Positions 8,703 to 19,993 of a stretch of 64,000 nt of DNA are shown in pieces. The DNA lies in assembly GCF_008312885.1 (NCBI RefSeq), contig NZ_VSSO01000003.1:62001-126000 (forward strand), written 5' to 3'. Positions within the stretch are counted from its first letter, which is position 1. Each line of letters starts with the position of its first letter. Source of the stretch: Lolliginicoccus suaedae (GTDB lineage: Bacteria > Actinomycetota > Actinomycetes > Mycobacteriales > Mycobacteriaceae). A program made the translations under genes and the position numbers. A model generated the notes under the pieces. That model made no database searches. It was not told the origin of the DNA and saw only the letters and a program-made list of their open reading frames with translations.

Positions 8703-10288
8703 GAGGGCTCAGGGGTTCCAGGTGCAGGGGTTACAGGTGCAGGGGCGGGCATGGGCTCGATGGTGCCCGCCGCAGCGACAGCCTTCAACACTGCCATCGC
8801 CTTGCTGCGAGATTCGTTGTCCTCGTACTCGGGCTGCGAGTCGGCGACGATGCCACCACCAGCCTGCACATACGCCTTGCCGTCCTTGAGCAGCGCGGTG
8901 CGGATCGCGATGGCGGTATCGGCGTTGCCAGTGAAATCGAGGTAGCCGACGATGCCGCCGTAAAGCCCGCGCCGGGTCAGCTCGAGCTCGTCGATCAGCT
9001 CCATGGCGCGGACCTTCGGCGCGCCGGACAAGGTGCCGGCCGGGAAGCAGGCGGTGATCGCGTCAAGAGCGGTCCGTCCCTCCGTGAGCTGCCCGGACAC
9101 GGTCGACACCATGTGCATCACATGGCTGTATCGCTCGATGTGGCGATAGTCGGACACCTTGACGGTGCCGGGGCGGCAGACCCGGCCGAGGTCGTTGCGG
9201 CCGAGATCGACAAGCATGAGGTGCTCGGCGTTCTCCTTCTCGTCGGCGAGGAGGTCCTTCTCCAGAAGAATGTCGTCCTCGTCGCTCGCGCCGCGCCAGC
9301 GGGTCCCCGCGATCGGATGGGTGGTGGCGACGCCCTCCTGGACGGTCACCAGGGCCTCGGGGCTCGAGCCCACGATCGTGAAGGCGGTCTCGTCGGGCAG
9401 CCCCTCGGCGGTAGCGCCCGCGCCCGGGTCGGCCGGTACGCGCATCAGGTACATGTAGGGGCTCGGGTTGGAGGCCCGCAGCATGCGATAGACGTCGAGC
9501 CCATCCGCATCGGTGTCCATCTCGAAGCGCTGCGAGAGCACCACCTGGAAGGCCTCGCCCTCCTCGATCTCGTGGACGACCTGGGTCACCGCTGCGCCGA
9601 ACTCCTCGCTGGTGCGCTGCCGCACGAAATCTGGCTCGGGGCGGCTGAAGGTCGAGACGGTCGAGGCAGCGGGGGCGCCGAGGGCGGCGGTCATCGCGTC
9701 GAGCCTGGCCACCGCGGCGTCATAGGCCTCGTCCGCGCGCTCGGCGGTGCCGTCCCAGTTGACGGCGTTGGCGATCAGCGTGATGCTGCCCTCGTGGTGG
9801 TCGAACGCCGCGAAGTCGGTGGCGAGCAGCATGACCATCTCGGGGACGCGCAGGTCGTCGGTGGTGTGCTCGGGCAGCTTCTCCAGGCGTCGCACGATGT
9901 CGTAGCCGAGGTAGCCGACGAGCCCACCGGTCAGTGGTGGCATGCCGTCGATGTGCTCGCTCTCGAGCAGGGCGAGGGTGTCGCGCAGGGCCGCGATGGG
10001 ATCGCCGCCGGAGGGGGCGCCCTGCGGTGCTCCGCCGATCCACACGGCGTCGCCATCGCGCACTGTGAGGGCGCAGGTGCTCGCGGCGCCGATGAACGAC
10101 CAGCGCGACCAGGATCGGCCATTCTCGGCGGACTCGAGCAGGAACGTTCCGGCCCGGTTGCCCGCGAGCTTCCGGTAGGCGGAGACGGGGGTCTCGGCGT
10201 CGGCGAGGACCTTGCGGGTCACGGGCACGACCCTGTGCTCGGCCGCCAGGTGATGGAATTGTTCCCGCGTGGTCGTCGAATCGTGCAT
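8699..10288 (-). CDS. trpE: Anthranilate synthase component I
   Basis: TrpE makes anthranilate from chorismate, with ammonia from a glutaminase subunit not present in this window. The feedback-binding LLES motif is near residue 48, followed downstream by [27 protein letters not shown] and [19 protein letters not shown]. The chosen start (MHDSTTTRE) gives 529 aa and is preceded by an AAGGATGGGGG ribosome-binding region. The 80-bp leader shows no Trp-rich peptide, so classical attenuation is not apparent. It is the first gene of the trp operon. Confidence 0.95.
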   Translation of the reverse strand: MHDSTTTREQFHHLAAEHRVVPVTRKVLADAETPVSAYRKLAGNRAGTFLLESAENGRSWSRWSFIGAASTCALTVRDGDAVWIGGAPQGAPSGGDPIAALRDTLALLESEHIDGMPPLTGGLVGYLGYDIVRRLEKLPEHTTDDLRVPEMVMLLATDFAAFDHHEGSITLIANAVNWDGTAERADEAYDAAVARLDAMTAALGAPAASTVSTFSRPEPDFVRQRTSEEFGAAVTQVVHEIEEGEAFQVVLSQRFEMDTDADGLDVYRMLRASNPSPYMYLMRVPADPGAGATAEGLPDETAFTIVGSSPEALVTVQEGVATTHPIAGTRWRGASDEDDILLEKDLLADEKENAEHLMLVDLGRNDLGRVCRPGTVKVSDYRHIERYSHVMHMVSTVSGQLTEGRTALDAITACFPAGTLSGAPKVRAMELIDELELTRRGLYGGIVGYLDFTGNADTAIAIRTALLKDGKAYVQAGGGIVADSQPEYEDNESRSKAMAVLKAVAAAGTIEPMPAPAPVTPAPGTPEPS

Positions 10289-10366
10289 GCCCCCATCCTT
10301 GCAGGACGGGCCGCGCGCGTCACACCCGGTGGAGCCCGGGGGCATGCCGCAGGGGTGCGGCAAGGC

Positions 10367-11143
10367 TCAGGAGAGCTGGATGGATCGCTTGGCCAGGCCC
10401 ATCCAGTATCCGTCGATCACCTGATCGGGGACCTGCTCGGGGTCGCTGGAGGCGCCGAGCGCGACGAACAGCGGCGCGAAATGCTCGGTACTGGGGTGCG
10501 CGTAGGGCATCCCCGGGGCGGCGTGGCGGAAGTCGAGAAGGGTGTCGAGGTCGGCGCGCGCGAGCGTCTCGGCGGTCCAGTGGTCGAACTCGCTGGACCA
10601 TCCGGGCGGGGTGGCACCGGCGGTGGGGTCGGTGAGGTAGGGCAGCCCGTGGGTGGTGAAGCCGGAGCCGATGATGAGCACTCCTTGCTCGCGCAGGGGC
10701 CGGAGCCGCTCGCCGAGGGAGAGCAGCGCGTGGGGCTCGAGGGTGGGCAGCGAGATCTGCAGCACGGGAATGTCGGCCTCGGGGTACATGACGGTCAGCG
10801 GCACGTAGGCGCCGTGGTCGAGGCCGCGGTGGGGCTGGCGGATCACCTCGTGCTCATCGGGAGCGAGCGATGCGATGAGATCAGCGAGCCCGGGGGCGCC
10901 GGGCGACGGGTAGGTCACGTCGTAGAAGCGCTGCGGGAACCCCCAGAAGTCATAGACGAGGGGGACCGCGTCGGCGGTCGCGCCGATGGTCAGCGGGGCG
11001 GATTCCCAGTGCGCGGAGACGATGAGGATGCTGGTAGGGCGCGGCAGCCCGCGGGCCCAGCGCTGGAGCTGACCGACCCAGCGAGCGTCATCGACCAGTG
11101 GTGGCGCACCGTGGCTGAGGAACAGGACGGGCATCGCGGCCAT
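10367..11143 (-). CDS. Extradiol ring-cleavage dioxygenase (DODA/LigB-type, YgiD-like)
   Basis: The protein of 258 aa has the motifs of the class III extradiol dioxygenase family. These are LSHGAPP at the N-terminus (metal His), SAHWES, a central HRGLDHGAYVPL, and GSGFTTHGL. Such single-subunit enzymes (DOPA dioxygenase-like, E. coli YgiD) bind Fe or Zn through His and Glu and open catechol-type rings. The substrate here is unknown. It lies between his and trp genes, 80 bp before trpE, with its own palindromic operator (11154-11210), so it is probably separately regulated. Confidence 0.88.
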   Translation of the reverse strand: MAAMPVLFLSHGAPPLVDDARWVGQLQRWARGLPRPTSILIVSAHWESAPLTIGATADAVPLVYDFWGFPQRFYDVTYPSPGAPGLADLIASLAPDEHEVIRQPHRGLDHGAYVPLTVMYPEADIPVLQISLPTLEPHALLSLGERLRPLREQGVLIIGSGFTTHGLPYLTDPTAGATPPGWSSEFDHWTAETLARADLDTLLDFRHAAPGMPYAHPSTEHFAPLFVALGASSDPEQVPDQVIDGYWMGLAKRSIQLS

Positions 11144-11153
11144 CGGATCTCCT

Positions 11154-11210
11154 AAATAGTTGCTCGCGCAATTATCACGCCTGGGGGTAGCGGAAGTCCA
11201 GCAACTATTT
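11154..11210. promoter_or_regulatory. Inverted-repeat operator upstream of the dioxygenase gene
   Basis: AAATAGTTGCT (11154-11164) and its exact complement AGCAACTATTT (11200-11210) lie 10-67 bp upstream of the dioxygenase start. The left arm is itself part of a near-palindrome, ATAGTTGC-N4-GCAATTAT (one mismatch). The pattern resembles a MarR-type operator with an extra half-site. No MarR gene is adjacent, so the regulator would be encoded elsewhere. Confidence 0.55.
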
Positions 11211-11239
11211 CCCGGATCACACGAACCGGGCCATCAGTC

Positions 11240-11419
11240 TCAGCCCAGCGGAACGCCGCCCACGCCCCAGCTCGCGCGCGGCACATCGGTCATCACGACC
11301 CACACAGCGCTCTCGCTCTTGCCGGTCGCGGCGCAGTAGGCCTGGGTCACCGCCTCGATCGCGGCACGCTTCTGCTCATCGGTCAGGCCAGGGGTCTGGG
11401 AGATCTGGATCAACGGCAT
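11240..11419 (-). CDS. 4-oxalocrotonate tautomerase family protein
   Basis: A 59-aa frame begins ATG CCG, so removal of Met leaves the catalytic N-terminal proline typical of this superfamily. MPLIQISQTPGLTDEQKRAA and the later GVGGVPL end agree with short 4-OT subunits, which form hexamers and carry out keto-enol tautomerisation or dehalogenation. A typical active-site Arg near residue 11 is replaced by Gly, although K17 and R18 are nearby. It lies between hisI and the extradiol dioxygenase and could in principle share an aromatic-catabolic role with it. That link is inferred from proximity alone. Confidence 0.85.
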   Translation of the reverse strand: MPLIQISQTPGLTDEQKRAAIEAVTQAYCAATGKSESAVWVVMTDVPRASWGVGGVPLG

Positions 11420-11467
11420 GGCATCCAGTGTGCCCCACGGCCGTCGCCGGAGCGCGGCTAGTAGCCC

Positions 11468-11848
11468 CTAGCCCTCATCGAGCGGCAGCAGCACCCGCTC
11501 ATCACCGGTGAAGCACGTGTGCACGCCCGTATGGCAGGCCGGCCCCACCTGATCGACCACGAGCAGCACGGTATCGCCGTCGCAGTCGATGCGCGCCTCG
11601 TGCACATGCTGGGTGTGGCCCGAGGTCTCCCCCTTCACCCAGTACTCGCCCCGGCTGCGCGAGAAGTATGTGCCCTTGCGGGTCGCGAGGGTGTGGGCGA
11701 GCGCATGGTCGTCCATCCACGCCAGCATCAGCACATCCCCGGTCCCCCGCTCCTGCGCCACCGCGGCCACCAGGCCATCCGCGTTGCGCTTCAGCCGCGC
11801 CGCGATCGCCGGATCGAGCCGCGCCGCCGCGATCTCGCTGCTGCTCAT
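11468..11848 (-). CDS. hisI: Phosphoribosyl-AMP cyclohydrolase
   Basis: HisI opens the adenine ring of phosphoribosyl-AMP in histidine synthesis. The motifs [33 protein letters not shown] and the metal ligands in DCDGD and [11 protein letters not shown] are visible. The 126-aa length fits a monofunctional enzyme with no HisE domain, and hisE (hisG partner) is not in this window. The start overlaps the hisF stop as ATGA. Confidence 0.96.
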   Translation of the reverse strand: MSSSEIAAARLDPAIAARLKRNADGLVAAVAQERGTGDVLMLAWMDDHALAHTLATRKGTYFSRSRGEYWVKGETSGHTQHVHEARIDCDGDTVLLVVDQVGPACHTGVHTCFTGDERVLLPLDEG

Positions 11849-12618
11849 CGCACCACGATCCCATCCGCGCGCATCGCGTCCTTGACGTCACCAACAGTCA
11901 TGTCCCCGAAGTGGAAGACGCTCGCCGCGAGCACCGCGTCCGCTCCCGCCTTCACCGCGGGCGGGAAATGCCGCGCCGTGCCCGCGCCACCGGACGCGAT
12001 CACCGGGATGTCCACCGCGGCCCGCACCGCACGGATCATCGGCAGATCGAAGCCAGCCTTCGTGCCATCGGCATCCATCGAGTTGAGCAGGATCTCCCCC
12101 ACCCCGAGCTCCGCGCCGCGCACCGCCCACTCGACCGCATCGATCCCGGTGCCCTTCTTGCCACCGTGGGTGGTCACCTCCCAGCCCGACGGGGTGTCAT
12201 CCTGCCCATCCGGCACCGTCCGCGCATCGACCGACAGCACGATGCACTGCGAGCCGAACCGCGTGGATAGCTCGCGCAGCAGCTCCGGGCGACGGATCGC
12301 CGCGGTGTTCACGCTGACCTTGTCGGCCCCGGCCCGCAGGAGCTGGTTCACATCCTCCACCGAGCGCACGCCGCCACCAACGGTCAGGGGGATGAAAACC
12401 TGCTCGGCGGTGCGGCGCACCACGTCGATCATCGTGCCGCGGTCACCGGTGGACGCGGTGACGTCGAGGAACGTCAGCTCATCGGCGCCCTGGGCGTCAT
12501 AGGCCGCGGCGAGCTCCACGGGATCACCGGCATCACGCAGGTTCTGGAAGTTCACGCCCTTGACGACGCGACCATTGTCGACATCCAGGCATGGAATGAC
12601 ACGCACTGCCAGGCTCAT
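11845..12618 (-). CDS. hisF: Imidazole glycerol phosphate synthase, cyclase subunit
   Basis: HisF pairs with the glutaminase HisH and converts PRFAR plus ammonia to imidazole glycerol phosphate and AICAR. The N-terminal [17 protein letters not shown] carries the first catalytic Asp, and [11 protein letters not shown] carries the second. The repeated half-barrel phosphate loops LTVGGGVRS and IASGGAGT are seen. Its 257 aa are normal. A 66-bp gap separates it from the upstream phosphatase gene, and its stop overlaps the hisI start. Confidence 0.97.
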   Translation of the reverse strand: MSLAVRVIPCLDVDNGRVVKGVNFQNLRDAGDPVELAAAYDAQGADELTFLDVTASTGDRGTMIDVVRRTAEQVFIPLTVGGGVRSVEDVNQLLRAGADKVSVNTAAIRRPELLRELSTRFGSQCIVLSVDARTVPDGQDDTPSGWEVTTHGGKKGTGIDAVEWAVRGAELGVGEILLNSMDADGTKAGFDLPMIRAVRAAVDIPVIASGGAGTARHFPPAVKAGADAVLAASVFHFGDMTVGDVKDAMRADGIVVR

Positions 12619-12684
12619 CCGCTCTCCTTCACCACATTCATCGTCCGCGATGCCGCGCCACAGCCCTTCATGTTCCGCGGGCCA

Positions 12685-13494
12685 TCATTGCCGGGGGACG
12701 GCTGCCGCGAGGCGGACCAGTTCCTCGTGCGCGCCCGGCGCGGCAGCGAGAACCGACCTCGAGAGTACCGTCCAGGGCTTGCCTGCCAGATCCGTCACAA
12801 TGCCCCCGGCCGCCCGGACCAGCGCCACTCCCGCCGCGTGGTCCCAGACATGATGCCCGAAGCTGATGGTCGCGCCCAGCGTGCCTGCCGCGGTGTAGGC
12901 GAGGTCCACGCCCGTCGCGCCGAGCATGCGCACCCGCGAGCTGCGGCGGCTGATCTCACCGATCAGGTCGAGGCGGTAGCGGCCGGATAGTCCCTGCGTG
13001 CTATCGAGGTTGAACGATCCGACGGCCACCATGCTGTGATGCAGCGAGCGCGGCTCGAGCCGGGGCTGGGGCTCGCCGTTGCGCATCAGTGCCCCGCCCA
13101 CGACTGCCCAGATCCGCTCGCCAAGGTGCGGCAGCCAGGTCAGGCCGATCACCGGCTGGCCCTCGTCGAGCAGCGCGAGAAGCATCCCCGCGTAGGGCAG
13201 GCCCAGGGAATAATTCATCGTCCCGTCGATGGGGTCGAGCACCCACACTGGTCCCGCGCTCAGGCTGTCGCCGCCGAACTCCTCGCCGTGGGTGCCGATG
13301 CCGGTACGGCGATCGAGCTCCGCGGCGACGAATCGCTCGAGGTCGAGATCGATCTCGGTAGCGAAATCGCGATCACCCTTCGCCACGGCGCTCGGCGCGC
13401 CATGCCCGGCCAGGAACCGCGGCCACGCCTCGTCGAGGACCTGGCACGCCTCGACCGCGAGGCGATCGAGCGTGGTGGTATCCAGCGAGGCCAT
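12685..13494 (-). CDS. Inositol-monophosphatase-family phosphatase, probable histidinol-phosphatase
   Basis: The sequence has DFATEIDLDLE, LDPIDGTMNYSLG and VWDHAAGVALVRAAGG, the metal-binding signatures of the Li-sensitive IMPase family (Glu, D-x-I-D-G-T, W-D). The start chosen (MASLDTTTLDR) gives 269 aa and begins 11 bp after the hisA stop, so it is co-transcribed with his genes. Family members include inositol-1-phosphatase (ImpA) and the actinobacterial histidinol-phosphatase HisN. No other histidinol-phosphatase is visible in the operon, which favours HisN activity by context. Sequence alone does not settle this. Confidence 0.85.
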   Translation of the reverse strand: MASLDTTTLDRLAVEACQVLDEAWPRFLAGHGAPSAVAKGDRDFATEIDLDLERFVAAELDRRTGIGTHGEEFGGDSLSAGPVWVLDPIDGTMNYSLGLPYAGMLLALLDEGQPVIGLTWLPHLGERIWAVVGGALMRNGEPQPRLEPRSLHHSMVAVGSFNLDSTQGLSGRYRLDLIGEISRRSSRVRMLGATGVDLAYTAAGTLGATISFGHHVWDHAAGVALVRAAGGIVTDLAGKPWTVLSRSVLAAAPGAHEELVRLAAAVPRQ

Positions 13495-13505
13495 GGGTAA
13501 GCGCG

Positions 13506-14249
13506 CTACCGGGAGACGGCGCGCAGCGCCTCGGGCAGCGTGAACCGGCCCGCGTACAGGGCCTTGCCCACGATCGAGCCCTCGACCCCGGCCTCGACGA
13601 GCGTTGCGATGGCCTCGAGGTCCGCGATGGTCGAGACGCCACCCGAGGCGATGACGGGAGCGTCGGTCGCGGCGCAGACCTGCCGCAGCAGATCCAGGTT
13701 CGGGCCGGTCAATGTTCCGTCCTTGGTCACATCGGTGACGACGTAGCGGCTGCACCCATCGCGGTCGAGCCGCTCGAGGACCTCCCAGAGATCACCGCCA
13801 TCGCTGACCCAGCCGCGGCCGCGCAGGCGCCACTGCCCCTCGATGAGCTTCACGTCCAGGCCGACCGCGATGCGCTCGCCATGCTCGGCGATGGCGCGGG
13901 CGCACCACTCGGGATCCTCGATCGCCGCAGTGCCCAGGTTGACCCGGGCGCATCCTGTGGCCAGCGCGGCGGCGAGGGAGGCATCATCCCGGATGCCGCC
14001 GGAGAGCTCCACCTTCACGTCGAGCTCGCCCACCACATCGGCGAGCAGCTCGCGGTTGGATCCCCGGCCGAATGCCGCGTCCAGATCCACCAGGTGCACC
14101 CACTCGGCACCATCGTTCTGCCACTGCAGGGCGGCCTCGCGGGGAGAGCCATAGCTCGTCTCGCTCCCCGCCTCTCCCTGCACGAGCCGGACAGCCTGAC
14201 CATCCGCGACATCCACCGCGGGCAACAACACAAGACTCACGGGCGACAA
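13506..14249 (-). CDS. hisA: Phosphoribosyl isomerase A (HisA/TrpF bifunctional type)
   Basis: This barrel enzyme isomerises ProFAR to PRFAR. The catalytic Asp of [15 protein letters not shown] and the second Asp in [15 protein letters not shown] are present, with the phosphate loops ELSGGIRDD and IASGGVST. In actinobacteria the homologue (PriA) also performs the TrpF step. That fits the absence of trpF in the trp operon here, but bifunctionality is inferred from the family. Its length is 247 aa. A GTG three codons downstream is an alternative start. Confidence 0.95.
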   Translation of the reverse strand: MSPVSLVLLPAVDVADGQAVRLVQGEAGSETSYGSPREAALQWQNDGAEWVHLVDLDAAFGRGSNRELLADVVGELDVKVELSGGIRDDASLAAALATGCARVNLGTAAIEDPEWCARAIAEHGERIAVGLDVKLIEGQWRLRGRGWVSDGGDLWEVLERLDRDGCSRYVVTDVTKDGTLTGPNLDLLRQVCAATDAPVIASGGVSTIADLEAIATLVEAGVEGSIVGKALYAGRFTLPEALRAVSR

Positions 14250-14251
14250 CC

Positions 14252-14521
14252 TTAGTCTCTCGGCCCGGATTTCACCGAACCTCGCTGCTCCGGACCGTGC
14301 GGCCCGAGCGCGCGGCGCGTCATCGTGGTCGACACGATGCCCACTGCCGCGACCGACAATCCCAGCCCGGCCAGCCCGATGACCAGGCCGACCAACGGAG
14401 CGGGCTGCGCCAGCAGGATGATCGCGGCCGCCCCGAGCAGCACCAGCGAGCCGGCACCGAGGGAGAACAGCGCGAGCCTGGCCATCGAGAACTCGCCGAC
14501 GGGCTCCTCGCCGCTGGTCAC
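14252..14521 (-). CDS. Small two-helix membrane protein in the his operon
   Basis: An 89-aa frame starts with GTG at 14521, overlapping the hisH stop as GTGA, and ends 3 bp before the start of hisA. It has a short acidic N-terminus, two hydrophobic helices (about residues 15-37 and 41-61) and a basic, Pro/Gly-rich C-terminal tail. I do not recognise a named domain. The tight coupling to hisH and hisA makes expression very likely, but the role is unknown. Confidence 0.8.
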   Translation of the reverse strand: MTSGEEPVGEFSMARLALFSLGAGSLVLLGAAAIILLAQPAPLVGLVIGLAGLGLSVAAVGIVSTTMTRRALGPHGPEQRGSVKSGPRD

Positions 14522-15159
14522 AGGGATCTCACCCAATTCTCCAGCAGGTGCGCCCCGGCATCGCCGGACTTCTCCGGATGGAACTGCGTCGCCGAGAGCG
14601 GCCCGTTCTCCACGGCCGCGAGGAACCGGCCCCCGTAGTCGCCCCAGGTGAGCTTCGGTGGCGCGATCACATCGGAGGGCTCCATCTCCCAGGACTGCGC
14701 CGCATAGGTGTGCACGAAGTAGAAGCGAGTGTCCGCGGGCAGCCCCTCGAGCAGGATGCTGCCACGGGCGGCCTCGACGGTGTTCCAGCCCATGTGCGGC
14801 AGCACATCGGCGTGCAAGCGGTCGACGGTGCCGGGCCATTCCCCGCATCCCTCGGCCTCGATGCCGAACTCGATGCCACGCTCGAACAGCACCTGCATGC
14901 CGACGCAAATGCCGAGGACCGGTCGGCCACCGGCCAGGCGGCGCCCGATGAGGCGATCGCCCCGCACGGCCTTCAGTCCCTCCATGCAGGCGGCGAACGC
15001 ACCGACGCCGGGCACGACGAGGCCATCGGCATCCAGTGCCTCGCTCGCGTCGGTCGTCACGACGGTGCGCGCGCCCACCCGGTCGAGCGCGCGCTGCGCG
15101 GACCGCAGGTTGCCCGAGCCGTAGTCGAGGATCGCCACGCTCGGAGCGGCGGTTGTCAT
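14518..15159 (-). CDS. hisH: Imidazole glycerol phosphate synthase, glutaminase subunit
   Basis: HisH releases ammonia from glutamine for HisF. The class I amidotransferase triad is visible: Cys in GICVGMQVL, and His and Glu in TQFHPEKSG. The N-terminal [11 protein letters not shown] is the HisH signature. The start [14 protein letters not shown] gives 213 aa and overlaps the stop of the upstream 53-aa gene as ATGA. The downstream stop overlaps the start of the 89-aa membrane protein. Confidence 0.96.
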   Translation of the reverse strand: MTTAAPSVAILDYGSGNLRSAQRALDRVGARTVVTTDASEALDADGLVVPGVGAFAACMEGLKAVRGDRLIGRRLAGGRPVLGICVGMQVLFERGIEFGIEAEGCGEWPGTVDRLHADVLPHMGWNTVEAARGSILLEGLPADTRFYFVHTYAAQSWEMEPSDVIAPPKLTWGDYGGRFLAAVENGPLSATQFHPEKSGDAGAHLLENWVRSL

Positions 15160-15317
15160 AGGACCTCCAGCAATCGCAGTGCCGCGCCCGCGCCGCAGAT
15201 CACCGCTGTCGCGGCGAGCACGCCGGAGAGGAAGCGGTTGGTCCGCCACAGCGCGATGGCGCCTCCAAGGAGGAAGCCCGCGGCCATGAACAACAGGTAC
15301 ATCAACGTGCCACTCAT
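15156..15317 (-). CDS. 53-aa membrane protein between hisB and hisH
   Basis: The 53-residue product (starting [14 protein letters not shown]) has two hydrophobic helices separated by a short loop [11 protein letters not shown]. It starts 13 bp after the hisB stop and its own stop overlaps the hisH start as ATGA, so it is embedded in the operon's translational chain. The longer open frame upstream is a shadow of hisB. No known domain is recognised. With the 89-aa protein after hisH, it is one of two membrane proteins flanking the HisH gene. Confidence 0.75.
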   Translation of the reverse strand: MSGTLMYLLFMAAGFLLGGAIALWRTNRFLSGVLAATAVICGAGAALRLLEVL

Positions 15318-15330
15318 CGCGGTCCCGCCC

Positions 15331-18442
<3,112 letters not shown>

Positions 18443-18447
18443 GCGGG

Positions 18448-18506
18448 TCCTTCCTGAAGGGTCGCTTACCCCACCAGGATACGGGTACCTAGCAGTCCGG
18501 CGGCAA
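18448..18506 (-). promoter_or_regulatory. Putative his operon promoter and ribosome-binding site
   Basis: On the minus strand TTGCCG (18506-18501), a 19-bp spacer and TATCCT (18481-18476) resemble a sigma-70-type promoter. An AGGAAGGA ribosome-binding site (18455-18448) precedes the hisD start. It is the only gap before the long chain of overlapping his genes. The spacer is slightly long, so the box assignment is tentative. Confidence 0.4.
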
Positions 18507-18528
18507 TCGTGGCAGGGCCAGGCGCTGC

Positions 18529-19020
18529 CTACCTCCGGGGTGATTGCTCGATCTGCAGGCGGGACAGCGCGGTGCCGACGCCACGGATCATCGAGGCTGT
18601 CATCTCGGCGAGATCGAAGCGGTCGCGCCACACCGCGATGGCGCCGTCCGCGAGCTCGAAGGTCCCGCACATCCAGAACTCGAGCTCGATGGAACCGAGG
18701 AGCGCGATGCGATGGGTGCGCTCGGTGAGCACGGTCTCGCCATTGGCAGCGATGCTGTGGATCGTGATGTCCATGCTGCTGATCAGCGAGGCAGCCTTGC
18801 GGAGCTGCCGGAGCACTGGCGCGATCCCCTCGATGGGCCGGAACGGCACGATGCGCAGCTCGACCTGGGGGTGCAAGCCCTGGGCCGCCGCATCGACATC
18901 GCCACGCTCGAGCGCGCCGAGGAAGGCGCGCACCACCGCGATGGCGTCATCCCCAGCGACCGCGGGCACGCTCGTGCCTCGCAGCTGGGGCAGGCGACTG
19001 GCGCGGCGTGAAGTGTCCAT
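18529..19020 (-). CDS. Limonene-1,2-epoxide hydrolase-fold protein (EphG-like)
   Basis: The 163-aa protein aligns by eye with limonene-1,2-epoxide hydrolase and mycobacterial EphG. It has an N-terminal helix [15 protein letters not shown], then [18 protein letters not shown] and [11 protein letters not shown]. In the characterised enzyme the triad is Arg-x-Asp plus a second Asp. Here Arg101 and Asp133 are kept, but the first Asp is His103, and the usual Tyr/Asn pair near residue 55 is not evident. Classical epoxide hydrolysis is therefore uncertain. It lies between hisD and nadC on the same strand. Confidence 0.75.
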   Translation of the reverse strand: MDTSRRASRLPQLRGTSVPAVAGDDAIAVVRAFLGALERGDVDAAAQGLHPQVELRIVPFRPIEGIAPVLRQLRKAASLISSMDITIHSIAANGETVLTERTHRIALLGSIELEFWMCGTFELADGAIAVWRDRFDLAEMTASMIRGVGTALSRLQIEQSPRR

Positions 19021-19117
19021 GCCTGCGGAAGGTACCCCTCGGCAACGGGAGCGACAAGGGGCCAGCCCGCTCCGGGGCCCTCAACGTGACCAAGGCCATG
19101 ATCCGGGCATCGCCGGA

Positions 19118-19993
19118 TCAGGGGATGTCGAGCCCGAGGTCGAGGACCGATACCGAGTGGGTGAGCGCGCCGATGGCGAGGTAGTCGACCCCGGTCCCGG
19201 CGTAGTCGCGGGCCACGTCGATGCTCAGGCCACCGGAGGACTCGAGCTTGGTGGCGGGGGCGCTGCGGTCGCGGCGCTGCACGGCGATCTGCGTCTGCCA
19301 GACGGGGAAGTTATCGAGCAGCACGAGCTCCGCGCCTGCCGCGAGGACCTCGTCGAGCTGGTCGAGCGAATCGACTTCCACCTCGCACGGCACGCCGGGA
19401 TAGCGCGCGCGGACCGCGTCGAGAGCCGCGACGACCGATCCCGTCGCTGCGACGTGATTGTCCTTGATCAATGCGGCGTCGCCGAGTCCCATGCGGTGGT
19501 TCTCGCCGCCTCCGGCCCGGACGGCGTACTTCTGCAGCAGCCTGAGGCCGGGCAGGGTCTTGCGGGTATCGCGGATCCGCGCGCTGGTGCCCTCGATGGC
19601 GTCGACCCAGCGGGCGGTCTCGGTGGCGATGCCCGACAGGTGGCAGATCAGGTTGAGCATGGTGCGCTCGGCGGTGAGCAGCCCGCGCGCGGGCGCCTCG
19701 ATGGAGAGGACGATGTCACCGGGCGCGACGCGTGCCCCATCGCCAGCGCGGATATCGAGGTCGTAGTTGCCCGTGCCGATGACCTCGTCGAGCACGAGCC
19801 CGGCGATCCCGGTGCCGGCGATCACGCCGTGGGCGCGGGTCGTGATGTCGGCGCGCAGGCGCGCCCCGGCGGCGATGGTCGCCTCCGAGGTGATGTCGGG
19901 CCCGTAGCGCAGATCCTCGTCGAGCGCGGCGCGGACCACTGCGAGCGCGTTCTCGCGCTCCTCGGGGGCGAGCGCGATGGCAGTGTCAGGCAT
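19118..19993 (-). CDS. nadC: Quinolinate phosphoribosyltransferase
   Basis: NadC joins quinolinate and PRPP to form nicotinate mononucleotide. Motifs RDTRKTLPGLRLLQKYAVRAGGG, ENHRMGLGDAALIKDNH and LESSGGLS are characteristic. The start [12 protein letters not shown] gives 291 aa and overlaps the end of nadB by 8 bp. It is the last gene of nadABC. Confidence 0.96.
   Translation of the reverse strand: MPDTAIALAPEERENALAVVRAALDEDLRYGPDITSEATIAAGARLRADITTRAHGVIAGTGIAGLVLDEVIGTGNYDLDIRAGDGARVAPGDIVLSIEAPARGLLTAERTMLNLICHLSGIATETARWVDAIEGTSARIRDTRKTLPGLRLLQKYAVRAGGGENHRMGLGDAALIKDNHVAATGSVVAALDAVRARYPGVPCEVEVDSLDQLDEVLAAGAELVLLDNFPVWQTQIAVQRRDRSAPATKLESSGGLSIDVARDYAGTGVDYLAIGALTHSVSVLDLGLDIP

Noticed and set aside
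10289-10366. Trp attenuator before trpE
   Set aside because: The leader has no short Trp-rich reading frame and no clear alternative hairpins.
9113-11155. 680-codon plus-strand frame over trpE and the dioxygenase
   Set aside because: High-GC antisense frame. Both minus-strand genes have full family motifs and no motif is seen on the plus strand.
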